NCBI GenBank assembly: GCA_020064725.1
Contig: JAGTWJ010000013.1
Location: 620,001-684,000 of the forward strand
DNA from: Drechslerella dactyloides
Taxonomy: Eukaryota > Ascomycota > Orbiliomycetes > Orbiliales > Orbiliaceae
Direction of reading: 5' to 3'
Length of the DNA: 64,000 nucleotides
Shown here: positions 1 through 11,784 of the stretch, in pieces
Layout: every line of letters starts with the position of its first letter
How positions within the stretch are numbered: position 1 is the stretch's first letter
Position numbers and translations under genes: made by a program
The notes under the pieces: generated by a model
What the model was told of the DNA's origin: nothing
Seen by the model: the letters and a program-made list of their open reading frames with translations, nothing else
Databases searched by the model: none

Positions 1-1069
1 AACCGTAGGCGAGTCCGGTGCCTTCGATGTAAATTCCCCGATACCAGTCTACTGGATGCTTGTCAGAGGCCCGAAGACATCCTGGCCAGAATGGTTCTCG
101 ATACATGGGTTGTATGCTAGCACAAGCGTATTATTCCGTTAGCGGGTTGGTGCCTCAAGGAAATTTAACAATAGTAAGGAATAGGTAGTAAGCTCATTAG
201 TTTCTCATGATGCAGGTGTGTTTGATCAATTGAGTGTTTTCGACATACTAGGTGAACGGATAGTTCCCGTCTCCGATATTAAGCCACGCACCAAACAGTT
301 GAGCATTATCCTGATATTGACACGGCCGTAACTCGACCCTACCGATGCTTCCACCGGCCCCTCCATCATATGAGTAGGGGATTGGCCTGCTAGCATCATC
401 CGGGGGCAAATATGTGAGGCATGCCCTCGAGGCAGCATTCTCTATCCGGCCTTTGAAGTAGGCTGGATGTTGGTCGTATATAAATACTGATCCGTGAAAG
501 TTCCATCGAAACTCGGGTTCTGGCTGGTTGATGTTCCCGTCGTTGCAATTGGTGTTAACGCCAGTGCACCGGCACTCCTCCGTCCAAAGCCTTGTGACCT
601 CATCAGTGCCGTATGCCCTCAGGCATTTAGCGTAACTGGATCTACCAAGTTCTAGTAGCCAGAGGTTGGGATGATTGATGACGAGTCAGTTGCTTTAGTA
701 GACAGTACTTATGTGGTCGCAATATTTAGGCAGCCAGCTAATCCAGAAGTCCAAAGCTGAGACGCCAAACCTAGATAGGGGGATAGGCGCCTGACATCTG
801 TACACGTACATTCACTCACCTAGTGAACCAGACCAAACATATGGTATTTCGCGATACATTCCCACCAAAATTGCAGGCGGCATATGCCAGTCGATCCCAT
901 AGAACTTGCTTCCCGCGTCATTTGGATTTCGGTAATCATCTCGTTTGGTGAGAAATGCATGAGGTGAAGTAGTGTTTTGCGATTCGACCTCTCTGGGGTT
1001 CCGATTGGCGATTCGCGCTTGCGCGCTGCCTGCTATCAGCAATGCTGTCGAGAACTGAATAATCTTCAT
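1..1069 (-). CDS. Secreted Cys-containing protein, partial at the left edge
   Basis: I see three exons: 820-1069, 249-651 and 1-116 (continuing off the window). The introns are 652-819 (GTGAGT...CTACTAG) and 117-248 (GTATGT...GCTAAC...CTAG), and the frame is kept across both. The start at 1069 gives a signal peptide beginning MKIIQFSTALLIAGSAQA, followed by a Kex2-like site (LTKR, then DDYR). At least seven cysteines follow in the visible part, including a CRC pair. The motif MYRE occurs in exon 1 and again in exon 3, near W/G/Y-rich stretches, which suggests a degenerate internal repeat. Stopping at the in-frame TAG in 248-250 would give 217 aa. I prefer splicing because GTATGT is a strong donor and the downstream frame is open to the edge with matching composition. 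I do not recognise the family. A secreted or cell-surface protein is an inference from the signal peptide. Confidence 0.7.
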
Positions 1070-2064
1070 CTGGATGTTCTGTAGTATTGGCGTATATGGC
1101 GCCGTACTGGTCGATCTCGCTGAGTCGGAATATGAATGCGGAGACGTACGCGTAGGCCTCCCTAGGTGCAATCTAATAAATCGGCTATGTCTGACTATCA
1201 GTAAATATGGGAGGGTTAACTTGTTGCATTCTTTTGAAGATGGTAGTCTTTAGACCTATTTTCCGTGCACTTGCTCAGGGGTACCTAGTGTGTGTATCGA
1301 CAATCCCTTGTGGAGATGCTGTTTAGACATATATGCATATAATTATGTGGTGTCGCCGCAAGAGCTCTAGAGCAATTATACGGAATTTGCGTGCTTGTTG
1401 GATTATGGCACATGTTATCCTTTCCTGTGTTGCATGCTCGCGCCTTATCGATGCACGTAGGCCTTCGGCGCTGTCATCGTTGATTTAACCCTCAGCCACG
1501 ATTCAAATTGTGGTCTGGTAGTTGGATTCCAAGGGCTTGATATGCGTACAGTATAACAGTTACGAGGGAGAGTTTTGTGTAATGACGAGTATATTGGATT
1601 CGGCATTTCGCTAATACTGCTGGGCTGACCTGACTACAGCTATAGCTCTGAACACTGCACCGTGTATGGAAAGGCACTTTTTGAATCATGAAGTCATTAT
1701 ATATAGTTTACGGCGTCTGTTGACGATCAAGCTCAAGATAAAGGCAAGGAAATTGTGTACCTACTCTAGTATCTACTTCATATACTTCGATAGAAAAGCT
1801 GATGGATGGGCTGCGCCTGCAGCTATACCAGAGAAATGAAAAATTGCTTGAGAAAGATTGCACCTGCCGTGCCACATCCACAGTTATACAATGTATATAT
1901 ATTACTGCTAACAAGGATTCGCAATTCCATGCATTACTTAACACTTGGCTGTTACGCCTTTGTGAGATAACGCCGTCAGAGCATTGTCTCACCGTAGGAA
2001 GGTTTCCGGCGCAGGACAAGTCGCATCGCAGACTGCGCCCCGAAGCAACAGTTGTATAACGAAA
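1070..2064. other. Intergenic, nothing recognised
   Basis: This stretch lies between the 5' end of the secreted gene and the 3' end of the acyl-CoA ligase gene, so it should hold the promoter of the first. Short open frames on both strands (for example around 1492-2019) lack family motifs, consistent splice sites and coding-like composition. I see no TATA box close to 1069 and no RNA gene. Confidence 0.5.
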
Positions 2065-4101
2065 TCACAACTTTGCGCCCTCCGCACGTCTCCGCTCCTT
2101 CTCCTTATCTCTCAAAAGCCGCCTCAGGATCTTCCCACTGGGACTCTTCGGAATTATATCGGTGAACTCGACGCCGCCGCCTAGCCGCTTATAGCGCGAC
2201 TTGTGATCAGCCACCCACTTCATTATCTCCAGCTTTGTCTGCTCGGTTGCGGCCACGCCAGGTTTGAGCACCACATAAGCCTTAGCCGTCTCGCCTGCCG
2301 TCTCGTGTGGCACGGGTATGACGGCGCAGTCTGCAACTTTCTCATGGTTCAACAGGTGTCCTTCGAGTTCTGCGGGGGCGACCTGATGCCCGCTAGTTTT
2401 GATCAGCTCCTTCAAGCGATCGACTATGAAGACGTGCTGGTTGCCTGCTGGCGAGCGTTTGATGATTGTCTCGTCGCCAGTGCGGAGCCAGCGCGCACCG
2501 TGTTCCGTAATGAAGGTCTCGTCATTCGCTTTCTGATTATTGAGGTAGCCGAGAACGACATTGTCGGCGCTGATGAGCAGCTCACCAGGCTCACCTTCGC
2601 CGACATCCCGGCCTTCTGCGTTGACGATACGGCATTTGATGCCTGGTAAGATGCAGCCTGACGAGCCGTGCCAGATATCGATGCCGGATGTGTAGCAGAC
2701 GACGGTGGAAGATTCCGTTAGCCCTGTATGACGCCGGTTTCCAATTAGTCTTTGTTTATAGGCAACAATACTTATGACTAATATCTGAGCGAGTATTGAA
2801 GTACCCGGAGTATTAGCCGGATTAGAACAGAGACCTACCATATCCCTGCACAACCTTGATTCCGGGGTAAAGCTGATTAAGCTCCTTGCTAAGTTCCTCA
2901 GTTAAGGGCGCCGCGCCGGTCATGATGTACTTGACGGATGAAATATCGTATTTATCCACAATGGCTTTATTCTTCGCCATCACAATGACGAGTGGAGGCA
3001 CCAAGAATAGAAAGGCGAGCTTGAACCGCTGGATACATGTCAAGAAGAGCGACAGGTCGAACTTTGGCAGAATGACCGCAGAATTGCCAGCGTACGGCTC
3101 CGTCTGATTGATCACGACGAGGGCGTAAATGTGGGATTGCGGGAGTAGCGCGAGCACGTTACTTGGCTTGGAGAATTCGCGGAATGATTGCGAATAGAGG
3201 TACATTTGCAATACGTTGGTGATCATATTGAAGTGCGATATCAAGACTCCTTTCTACAAATATTGACCTCCAAGTTAGCAAGTCACCTAATTGTCGTAGC
3301 GGACAACGGATACATACCGGCAGACCGCTTGTCCCCGATGAATACGAGACGAAGGCGATCTTTTTTCTCGAGAAGCCATGGTCCCAGCGTAGTGCCACTA
3401 ACTTTTCCATCCTTTTGCCTTCTTCCACTAGGTCATCGAAGTTCTTGAACCCATGTGCTTTCCTCCGCATCTCCTCTGTCGTTATCGCATCAGGAACCGG
3501 CAGCAGGAAGATATTCTCTTTCGGTATACCCGCAGCTTTTGCAGCCTCCAGCGCAGTATCCAGCAGCGGCGTGCAGGTGAAAAGCACTCGCGCCTGAGAG
3601 TCCCGCAGCTGGTAAGCTAACTCGCTTGCCGAATAAGCGGCGCTCGCAGGACTTGTGATACCATTAATTCTGTGTACGGTATAGCATAGCGTCAGGTAAT
3701 CAACCTAAATTCAGCACTCAGCACTTGCTTCGTTAGCGTCACTCTCAGGATTATATTGTTAAAATAGAAGTAGCATTTATAAATCATGGGGCTCTACTAA
3801 CGCAGTTGACACTGAACACACCAACAACTTTCTCCCATTCCGAAAACCCGGTCTGAGGACCGCCCTTGTGGATGTCCTGAACCTTCAATATCTGCTTGAT
3901 AGCTCTAGCAGCATACTCAACCCGCTCTACTACCTCGTCGACCGAGTAACTTTTGCCTGTGATCCCACACACATACGGGTGGTTTGAAACCTTGGGATCA
4001 ACGCGGCCGTAGGCAGGGTTCAAGATAAACTCGCCGATTGGAATGTGGTCCGGTCGGTCCGGTAGCTTAGGCGCCCACTCTGGCGCCTCGTAGACAATCA
4101 T
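2065..4101 (-). CDS. Peroxisomal 4-coumarate-CoA ligase-like AMP-dependent acyl-CoA synthetase
   Basis: The family (ANL superfamily) adenylates a carboxylic acid with ATP and transfers it to CoA. Four exons: 3802-4101, 3318-3704, 2839-3253 and 2065-2723, giving 586 aa, a normal length for a 4CL-like enzyme. The introns (91, 64, 115 nt) have GTTAGT, GTATGT and GTAGGT donors. The splice at 3318/3253 rebuilds the P-loop SSGTSGLPKG, and the one at 2839/2723 rebuilds the GYGLTESS motif. WLRTGD and the C-terminal KSPSGKILRR lysine loop (catalytic K) are intact. The protein ends in AKL, a canonical PTS1 peroxisomal signal. Start: 4101 (MIVYEAPEW) is the first Met at the usual family N terminus; the open frame upstream lacks family sequence. 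The substrate cannot be told from sequence; fatty acids, phenylpropanoids or a secondary-metabolite acyl precursor are all possible. It is transcribed alone. Confidence 0.93.
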
Positions 4102-6412
4102 CTTACCGATCGCGAAAGAGATAGATAGAAGCGAGGTCCCGAGATGGGTAAATCTGTGGAGGATCGCGGAGGCGCTTGTAAGGATACAGAGTGGAATTCT
4201 GATTCTTCGATTGAGCTCAGCTAGGCGCCGAGTGATAGATCGATCGGAAAGTTTGAAGGAGAATGGGAATGAACAGTCGCACAACGTGGAGAGGGGAAAG
4301 TTGCTGCCCTTGGAAATGTAGGTGGTGTCGGGTCCCTGGGTCAAGGCAGCGATCTACATAAAGTATGTGGTCTTGTATCCGTATAAGAAGCAAGGAGGTG
4401 TCAAGGCCTCAATATCGTAAATTACGCCTCAGTCAGCCCCAGCTGCCCAGATACCGATGGAATGTTGCGAGTCGGAATCGTAAGATAATCCCAATCCCAA
4501 CACTGGCCGTCAAGGTTGTTCTGCAGCACTGCATTCAAGGTATGCGCATTAGCTATCATTCTACGCAAGTTCGGCCCTCGTTTTTCGATAAAGGCGCGTA
4601 GAAAGTGGTGTGACTGCTTGTTTTATATGCTGGCTTTGGGAATGTATTCGGAAAGTTGCACAAGCATGCGAGCGCCAACGTTTTGTCTCCTCGCAAACGT
4701 CCACACCGCGGTTGTCCGTACGTCTAGCGCCACAAGCCAGAAATCTCTTGAGATCGGGACGAAACTTACATCTATGTGACGCCTCGCTGCACTCGAGTTC
4801 TCTGTTGCTCGTTCGCTCGTCGAAAGGCGGTGAATCAGAGTATGCTAGTATTGGTGCGAGCAGGAATCAGAAAGACAGGGAGTCTTCAAGTGCAGTAAGC
4901 ACTCCGGTGCGCTGCCGTATATGTAAGTCTTGACTTGGACTTATAAAGCCCACCACTAGCTCCATAATCAGAACCTTCTGCATTGCGCTCGTCATCCTCG
5001 GCTCGGAGTTTGACTATGTCTGGGAGTAAAGAAGCAGGCACGCGCAAAGGTAGATTAGCAGCTTCCTGCTCGGATCTCCGCTATCTCGCTTGCCATGCCC
5101 CGGACTCACTAGTGACCAGCAGTCGACTGGTACTGGCTCCCCAACGTAGCGCTGGCCGGTGCGGAAGATGGAGTGTCTGCTGGTAGCGTGCGTAGCACTA
5201 TCTCGGATCCAATCCCCCAGGACGAATTCTAGCGGTTAAGCTAGGCCGTTCGGAGCCAGGTTTGCACTGTGACGTCTGTCTAGCATCGTCGCTATCGCGA
5301 GAATCGCCATATGCATATGCACCGATTTCTGATGCAATTCGCTGGCTCCACAGCGCCCATGCAGGCGCAGGAATGTGGAATAGCGTTCAAGCGAACTGTG
5401 GGGTAGTTTGTGCGTCTGGGCAAGACAAGTGTAGTGATTTAACCTCCACGCGCACGTGAACGTGATCAATTGGCGGTAAAAAGGCTAAGGCTGGCTCCAG
5501 TTGACGGCTGGACAGTCGCCGATACGGATACCCAGCTACTCGCCGGCTGGCTGCGTAGACGTCGGGTAAGGGCTTCGGGTCCTGGAGGTGCCCGTCTGAG
5601 GGGCGTGTAAGTTGTAGACACATGCAGCTAGACGGTGAGGGGCGTCTGCATATGCACGTACGGTGATTGGTGTTGCCCATGGCAATGTCCGGCGTCCGAC
5701 ATTTGTGGAGCTGAAGGCTCGCCGTCGCCGAGTGCTGTTGGAGTTTTCAGCCGAATTCAGGCGAGATCGGATAGACACACGGCTTTGTCAAGCTTAGCAA
5801 TCCAGGATACCGCTACTAGCTCCTGCGTGTTCCTTGACCGAGGTTCGGAGTCACTAGTGTATCAGATATTGGTATTGGTACCTCGAAACGCCGGCTCCGA
5901 TGGGCAAAGCAAAGCCGTAAATGCAGTATTATGTTATACGTTCGTACTACTCTTAAGTTTTAGGCCTTAGATGTGTCTGTGATATCTAAATTGTGACGGG
6001 TTGAAATGTCGCCGCTCGCCACTCAGCCGCATGCGCGCATACGACCAGATGTGAACGCCTCATTCGGCATCGTGATCAATATACGTATATTTTAATGTTT
6101 ACAATTAGCAATTTGGTGCCCTCATCTAGATATCGCCAGCTAAATAACCAGCTGAACTTCGTCAGCCGTCCCGATCTATCGTGCAAATTAATTAAAGCCT
6201 AGGTTTCGATGCACATATCGTGTAGATTCCCGCATGGTGTGCATGCACTCGATCTCTAGATCGATCTCATCGGATACATCGGAAATTAATTTATAACCCC
6301 GCTAGAAAAAGAAAGAAAGGAGCTTTGATTCCATCGCTAGATCTATCGCAGAGAACGCCATCAAATGCATTCACGTGTACGCGTGCATGTATACACTTAT
6401 ACTCGCATCACA
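4102..6412. other. Intergenic 2.3 kb, nothing recognised
   Basis: This is the upstream region of the acyl-CoA ligase gene and the downstream flank of the SQT1-type gene. Several open frames of 60-110 codons occur on both strands, but none has a recognisable domain or a clean splice partner. Around 6030-6320 the sequence becomes AT-rich with many GATC/TCGAT palindromes. I see no RNA gene or repeat. Confidence 0.45.
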
Positions 6413-7969
6413 TCATATCGTGCCTCCAATCGCTGGCCGCTGCATCTCTGGCCCGCCCGTCGAGCTCGCAACTGCAGGCGCCGACGCAACTTCCTCAAAT
6501 ATCAATGCCACATTACTGTATCAAGCTTGTTAGCTCATCATTCCACAAACGTAGTATAACGTAAAGGACAGATCTGGAGAGGTTATTGGTACTCACTCGT
6601 CACCAGCAGTAATCACCCTTGTGCTATCCAGCACGAACCCCAGCACACCATCCGCGTGTCCCTGCCACTTCACTTTCTCCTCGCCCGTCCGGCAGTCCCA
6701 CCGCCGTACCGTGCCGTCCATCGAGCAGCTCGTGAGCACCCAGCCGTCCTGTTGCCCCGCCCCAAATTGCACCTTGACGACCGAATCCTCATGCCCCGTG
6801 ATCGTTCGCCGGACCGTCCACCGCTGCGTATCGTACAGCACGATACTCTTATCCACTGATGCACTTGCCAGCAGTGGCAGCGTCGGCGAGAACGTTAGCG
6901 ACTCGATACTTTCACTCTGCGTCGAGAGCGTCGCCAATATCTGTGCTGACTGCGTCCCCGCCGTCGCGCTACCCCGGCCGCGCGCACCTGCTGACCGTCC
7001 ACCTGTGGCTGTCCCCGCCGTCGGCAGCGCAACAACCTTACACTCGCCTGTCGCGCCGCCAACGACAATCACCGTCCCAGCAGGATTTGCTGCAACTGCG
7101 TATAGCCCGCCGTCAACGTTGAACCTCGCGTCTTCGGGTCCGAAGCTCGCGACAACCTCGCCGGTCTCGACGTTATGCACGAACAACCGTGAGTCTTCAG
7201 ACACCGTTGCGAGCAATGTGCCGTCCTTGGCAAACACGCCCGCCGTGCAGCTGGCCGTATGATTGTATAGGGCCTGCTTTATCACGAGCTCGGCGCCCAC
7301 GGCCGCCGCATCAATACCGTACACCCACACGGACCCGTCCGCTGCACCGAGCGCAAATGCATCCGCACTAGGATGCGCGACGAGCCAGCTGATCTCATCC
7401 ACCTCCTGTACCTCTGCGATCGTCTTCCACGACGCAGCGGCCAGCGGGTCGGCGGCGTTTGTGCACCGTGTGACCGAAACCTTGCCGTTCATGCTGCCGG
7501 CGACCAGAAACTCGCCGGAGGCCGTGAACGCGACGGCTGTAACGCTCTCACCGTGCCCTTCGACTTTGAATATCGGCGTCTGCCCCGACCTTTCCTGGCC
7601 GCGAGACGCTGGCGCATTGGCTGGTGTCGATGGCCAGATGTATGCAACGTCGTCCCCACCGCCGGTTGCGACAACGGGCATCCGCGGATTCAGAGCGATA
7701 GAATAGATGGAATCTGTGTGTGCGTCAAAATGTGCGATGGAGTCGTTGACCAGGTCGATTTCAATAGACTCGCCGGCGCCCTCGCCACGGTATGCGGTAG
7801 AGCTACTTTCGACACCCGCACTCGCTTCCTCATCATCGGAGATATCGTCCATCGGCTGATCGTCGTCGGGGATGATTTCTTCGAGAGCGTCAGTGTTCGA
7901 GATGAACGACGGCTGGTCATCGGTTGGGTCCTCGGGCCCGACGGCCGGCGTATGGTGCGGGGAGCCCAT
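6413..7969 (-). CDS. SQT1: WD40 protein, Sqt1/AAMP type (60S subunit assembly)
   Basis: Two exons, 6597-7969 and 6413-6515, separated by an 81-nt intron (GTGAGT...GCTAAC...ACAG), giving 491 aa. The unspliced frame would stop right after VITAGDE. Splicing continues it as GDDNVALIFE and then a short tail, which is the expected end of the last WD blade. The N terminus is acidic (residues about 20-55, IIPDDDQPMDDISDDEE), as in yeast Sqt1 and human AAMP. WD repeats fill about residues 75-475, for example AHTDSIYSIALNPRMPVVAT and GHEDSVVKVQFG, with an RG/SG-rich loop inserted near the middle. In yeast, Sqt1 is the dedicated chaperone of ribosomal protein uL16 (Rpl10) in late 60S maturation. That role is carried over from the family. 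The gene lies 616 bp downstream of the SND1-like gene on the same strand. Confidence 0.85.
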
Positions 7970-8585
7970 TGGTGCGGAGGGATACGTATGGAAGGGAAAT
8001 ACGAGATGACGGCGATATGTAGCAATTGAGTGAGTATAGCAAGCGATAAGGGATAGCTGTGGGTGATGAATGGTGCGTCTTCTGGATGTTTTATATCGCC
8101 TGTAGACTGGCGCCGAGGAAAAATCTTAGAAATCAAAATTTGGGATGTTTGGCGGGGCAGCCGAACGAACGTCGGCGAAAGTTTGGCCGATGCTTTGTAA
8201 CAACGCGGCGGCGCCACCTCAAAAAAGAGTCATAGTGAGATTATGATATCTCAATCTAACAAATTGCTGGTGCATTTTGCATCCAGTGTGGTCGTAGCTT
8301 TCTGCCTGGAGTCGGAAGAGAGCTTTTATTTATTTATATATTTATTGTTATGCTACATTTGTAACAGAAAGGAGGTACTTTTGCTATAGCTCCTGGCTTC
8401 GAGGCTAGTACTTTTGATGTATCCCAGAATGCGATATGTATCCAATCCCTGCCAATAAAAACCTCCACGTCTGTTGGTAAAATATGAAAAAAGAGAGGGC
8501 TCGAAGTAAAATGCTGATTGTGGTCGGGTCAAGACAATCGGCCGAGAATCATCGAGCGCAGAGCGGAACGATTGGCCATGTCGCT
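7970..8585. other. Promoter/terminator spacer between the SND1-like and SQT1-like genes
   Basis: A 616-bp spacer between two minus-strand genes. It holds the 3' flank of the upstream gene and the promoter of the WD40 gene. An AT-rich patch (8321-8350, TTTATTTATTTATATATTTATTG) lies in the half nearer the upstream gene. No separate gene is visible. Confidence 0.4.
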
Positions 8586-11500
8586 CTAATCCTCTGTGAG
8601 ATCTATCGAGAAGTTAATGCACGTTAGCAAAAGCCCCCGGCTACCTGGATTATTGTAGGGGCGCGGCCTTACCTCCGTATTCCCACATGCCGCGTCTACC
8701 AGTCTTCGCTGCCTCCTCTGCTTGGCGAAGCACGTCGAGCCTATCGCTATACGCCCTCTCCCACGCCTTCAGCTTCCGTGGTACCATACACATTCCTTCC
8801 TCGACCATATTTTTGTTAATGTTCTCCTACCCATCCGTCGAAATTAGCACTGTCACCATGTCACTTGAGAAAAGAGAAAGTGTGAGTATATCTTACATCT
8901 GCCGTCTGGGATGCCTTCTGGAACAGCGTCAAGTACATCGTGCCGTCCTTATCGGTATAATCGACATTTCCGACAAGTTCCTTATTCCCTGTAAGCTCCA
9001 TCAGATAGCTTACAGCGTCCTTCGAGTACATCTCCGATCCTGGGAATTGGCAGAAGCTCAAGTATGCATCGACGGCTTGTGGCTTCAGTTTCGTCGTAGA
9101 GAATTGTGCCTGTGTGAGCGGCCGAAGGGACGAGAATGGGACGGTTTCAGAGTTGCCATAGTCCATATAGAGAACGTCGGCCTTCTTGGCCTCGCGGTCG
9201 ACGCGACGCACACGAGCGCGGTAGTAAGACCCATCTTCACTGAATCTAGAGGCGACAACGTCGCCGACCCTTGGTGGAGCAGGTAATGGAGTGTCATTCG
9301 ATTTGCTGGAATGGAATATCCGGAACTCGGCCATCATCTTCTCCAACTGTTCGGTACCTATAAGTTTTATGAGCTGACGGTCGCATTGTCTGGCTTTTTT
9401 GATGCACAACTTACCCGAACCAACAAGCTGAACTTTTAGCTTGCCAGTCTCCTCAGCATTTGTTACGACTACATCTCTGTAGTCCTGCCTCTTTGTGTAC
9501 GTGGCTGTGTCCTCGGCGGCAGCATTCGATGGCTCTGCTTCCTCTTCGTCCTCAGCCGGAGTCCAATCCTTCCAGATATTCTTCCTGGCCTCCTTCGCGG
9601 CTCTCTCGGCAGCAAACAACACCGATCCGTGAACGCTGCGCTCGGCGGAGTAGGCATGAACTGTAGCCAAACCCTCCTCCACCAACAATTTCGCCAGGCT
9701 TTCCTTTCCCACATACATGGTTCCGATGAAACCATTAGCCTTGTCAATACCCTCAATGTCGATTTCGACGTCGCGCTGATACACCCGCCGCGTGGCGAAG
9801 TCCAGGGCTTCCTGTCCATACGGTTCTGACTGCTCAGATGGATTTCTCGCGGTTTTCGGCGCCCTGATACAACCCAGGACAAATGTCAATCGGACATTTT
9901 CCTTGGGAATGAGCAGCTTGAAACGAGACCCAGCAGCGATATAGTCAACAACAGCAGGTATTTTCTTCTGTCGACTCAGGAAAGCGAGATGCGCTTTTGC
10001 CTTCTGCTCACTCTCAGACGCGTCGACGATAGGTTTCGGGGCCGGCGCGTTCGGGTTGTGCAAGCCCTTCAGCGACTTAATGGCGGCTTCTTCTGCGGCT
10101 ATCAGAGTATCCCAGATGGGTGAGCGGTCCTCATCGTCCCTCCGGTGTCGGATGACGGTAGCAAGGCCATTTTCAACGAGCACAAGCCCAACATTCTGGT
10201 TGGCGAAGGTGACGGTAGTCATGTCGCGCTCCTCATAGCCATCAGACGCCGGTCTCTTCCCGTCAAGGGAGACCAAAACATGCTTGCCAATGAGCTTCCT
10301 CCGAAGAAAATCCTTCGCTTCGGCTTGCCACTGGGATGGGACTTTGGGGTCGGTATGGCCGGCTGGTCTTGGGGGTGCCCGGATGCTCGACAAGCTGATC
10401 TTCTTCTCGACACCAGCCCTTGTGCGTACATAAATCGTGTCCGCTGACTGAACCCTGGTTACGACGCAGTCGAAAGCACTCCCTGCTGGTTTCTCCTTGA
10501 CCACGAGGCCCTTCCACAGGTTCACACGGTTAGCCTTCGCCTTGGCCTCCTGTTCACGTAGCGTGGCCATGCCAGCTCCCAGCATGCTGCTGTGTTGGTC
10601 GAAGCAGCGAGCCAGACCGTCCAGTAGGATGAAATGGGCGATAGATCCTTTAGGATGCACAACGTGACCGATGAATTGGTTCTGCGGAGATAGGCCGACG
10701 AGCTCGACCTTTACGGTCCGCTGTAGCAACCGTCGCTCGACGAACATTTTTGACTCCTCGCCGCATTCTTCAGCCGGGGCGTCAGGGCGTTTGGACTGAG
10801 GTGCCTTGATGCCGGCGACCAGGACGACGATTTGCTGGTGCTCCTTGGGAGTTAACTGTAGGCGGACAGCGACACGATCGCCGGCGATGACTCTTTCAAC
10901 GACAGCTGTTTGGGAGATGCTGTCAGTTCTACGCACATATGCGCGCAAAGGCTGACTTGGAGTGGCCTGAGCTGGTTCTGGTGCTACGTACCATCGATCT
11001 GCTTGCCCTTCCATTTCTCAAGAAACGCTGCAGGATTCGTGGGGGCTTCGTTATTGACCGCGATCAGTCCATCGTCCGTTTGGCTCCACATGCCCTTGTA
11101 CTCTAGCCGAGCCTTATTCTCGAGAGCCTTAAGCTTTTCGATGGCATCGCCGTGCTCGGAACTCTCCTCGCGTTTACCTGCATGAGCACGTAGTTCAGGT
11201 TGCATCCGTCAGCGCTCGGAACGCAGGTAACATGAAACGCAAGCTAGCTGGGGAGCTAGCTGAGATGGCATCTCAAAAACCAACGGTGTAGATAGTTACA
11301 CAGAGCATACCTGCATCATCCCGGACCTTGGCCCAACCCTCGGCAACAGCGTACTCGACAATAGACGGCCCGCCGGGGACAACGGCATTGCCGTACTCGC
11401 GATTGGTAGTGGGGACGGTGTACACGACTGAGTAGTTGACATCGCGTCCCACGATGTTCCTACGAAGGAACTCCCTGCTGTTGAATGCGAAGGGCTGCAA

Positions 11501-11784
11501 CGTGCCACATCCATCGGTTGCTGTCAGCCATATGTCCACGTGTGATATACCGAGATCAATTGGCAGAAACATGGGAGTGCTCAGATATCCTTCGAGGTCT
11601 CTGACTCATGAGCGCATATTTTGTGAGCGCATGGACGTACCTCATCGCCCTCTCGCCTCAGCCTGGGTGCGGTGACAAAGGCCAGACTGAGCAACTTCTC
11701 TTTCGACGAGTCTCCTGCCGGAGCATCTGTGGGCACGAGGACCAGGGTGTCGCCCGAGAGGACGGACTTGACGATGGCGGACAT
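8586..11784 (-). CDS. SND1: Tudor-SN (SND1/p100) staphylococcal-nuclease and tudor-domain protein
   Basis: Seven exons: 11641-11784, 11311-11494, 10992-11177, 9415-10905, 8897-9357, 8673-8826 and 8586-8602. The total is 2637 nt, 878 aa, the normal family length. Four staphylococcal-nuclease-like (OB-fold) repeats come first, for example ISLSSIRAPP and FVLGCIRAPK. A tudor domain follows at about residues 695-760 (GSYYRARVRRVDR, VLYMDYGNSETV), then a final half SN domain ending WEYGDLTED. The last exon is only 17 nt. The 57-nt intron 9358-9414 (GTAAGT...TATAG) is in frame without a stop, so an unspliced reading looks coding. I remove it because the inserted stretch (starting KLCIKKARQ) breaks the family alignment. 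The start at 11784 (MSAIVKSVLSGDTL) fits the family; an upstream in-frame Met at 11820 is possible. Family roles include RNA binding, RNA processing and stress-granule functions. Active-site competence was not judged. Confidence 0.92.

Noticed and set aside
6621..7706. Long plus-strand open frames (213 and 147 codons) across the WD40 gene
   Set aside because: They are antisense shadows of the GC-rich third codon positions of the WD40 gene and have no domain or codon pattern of their own.
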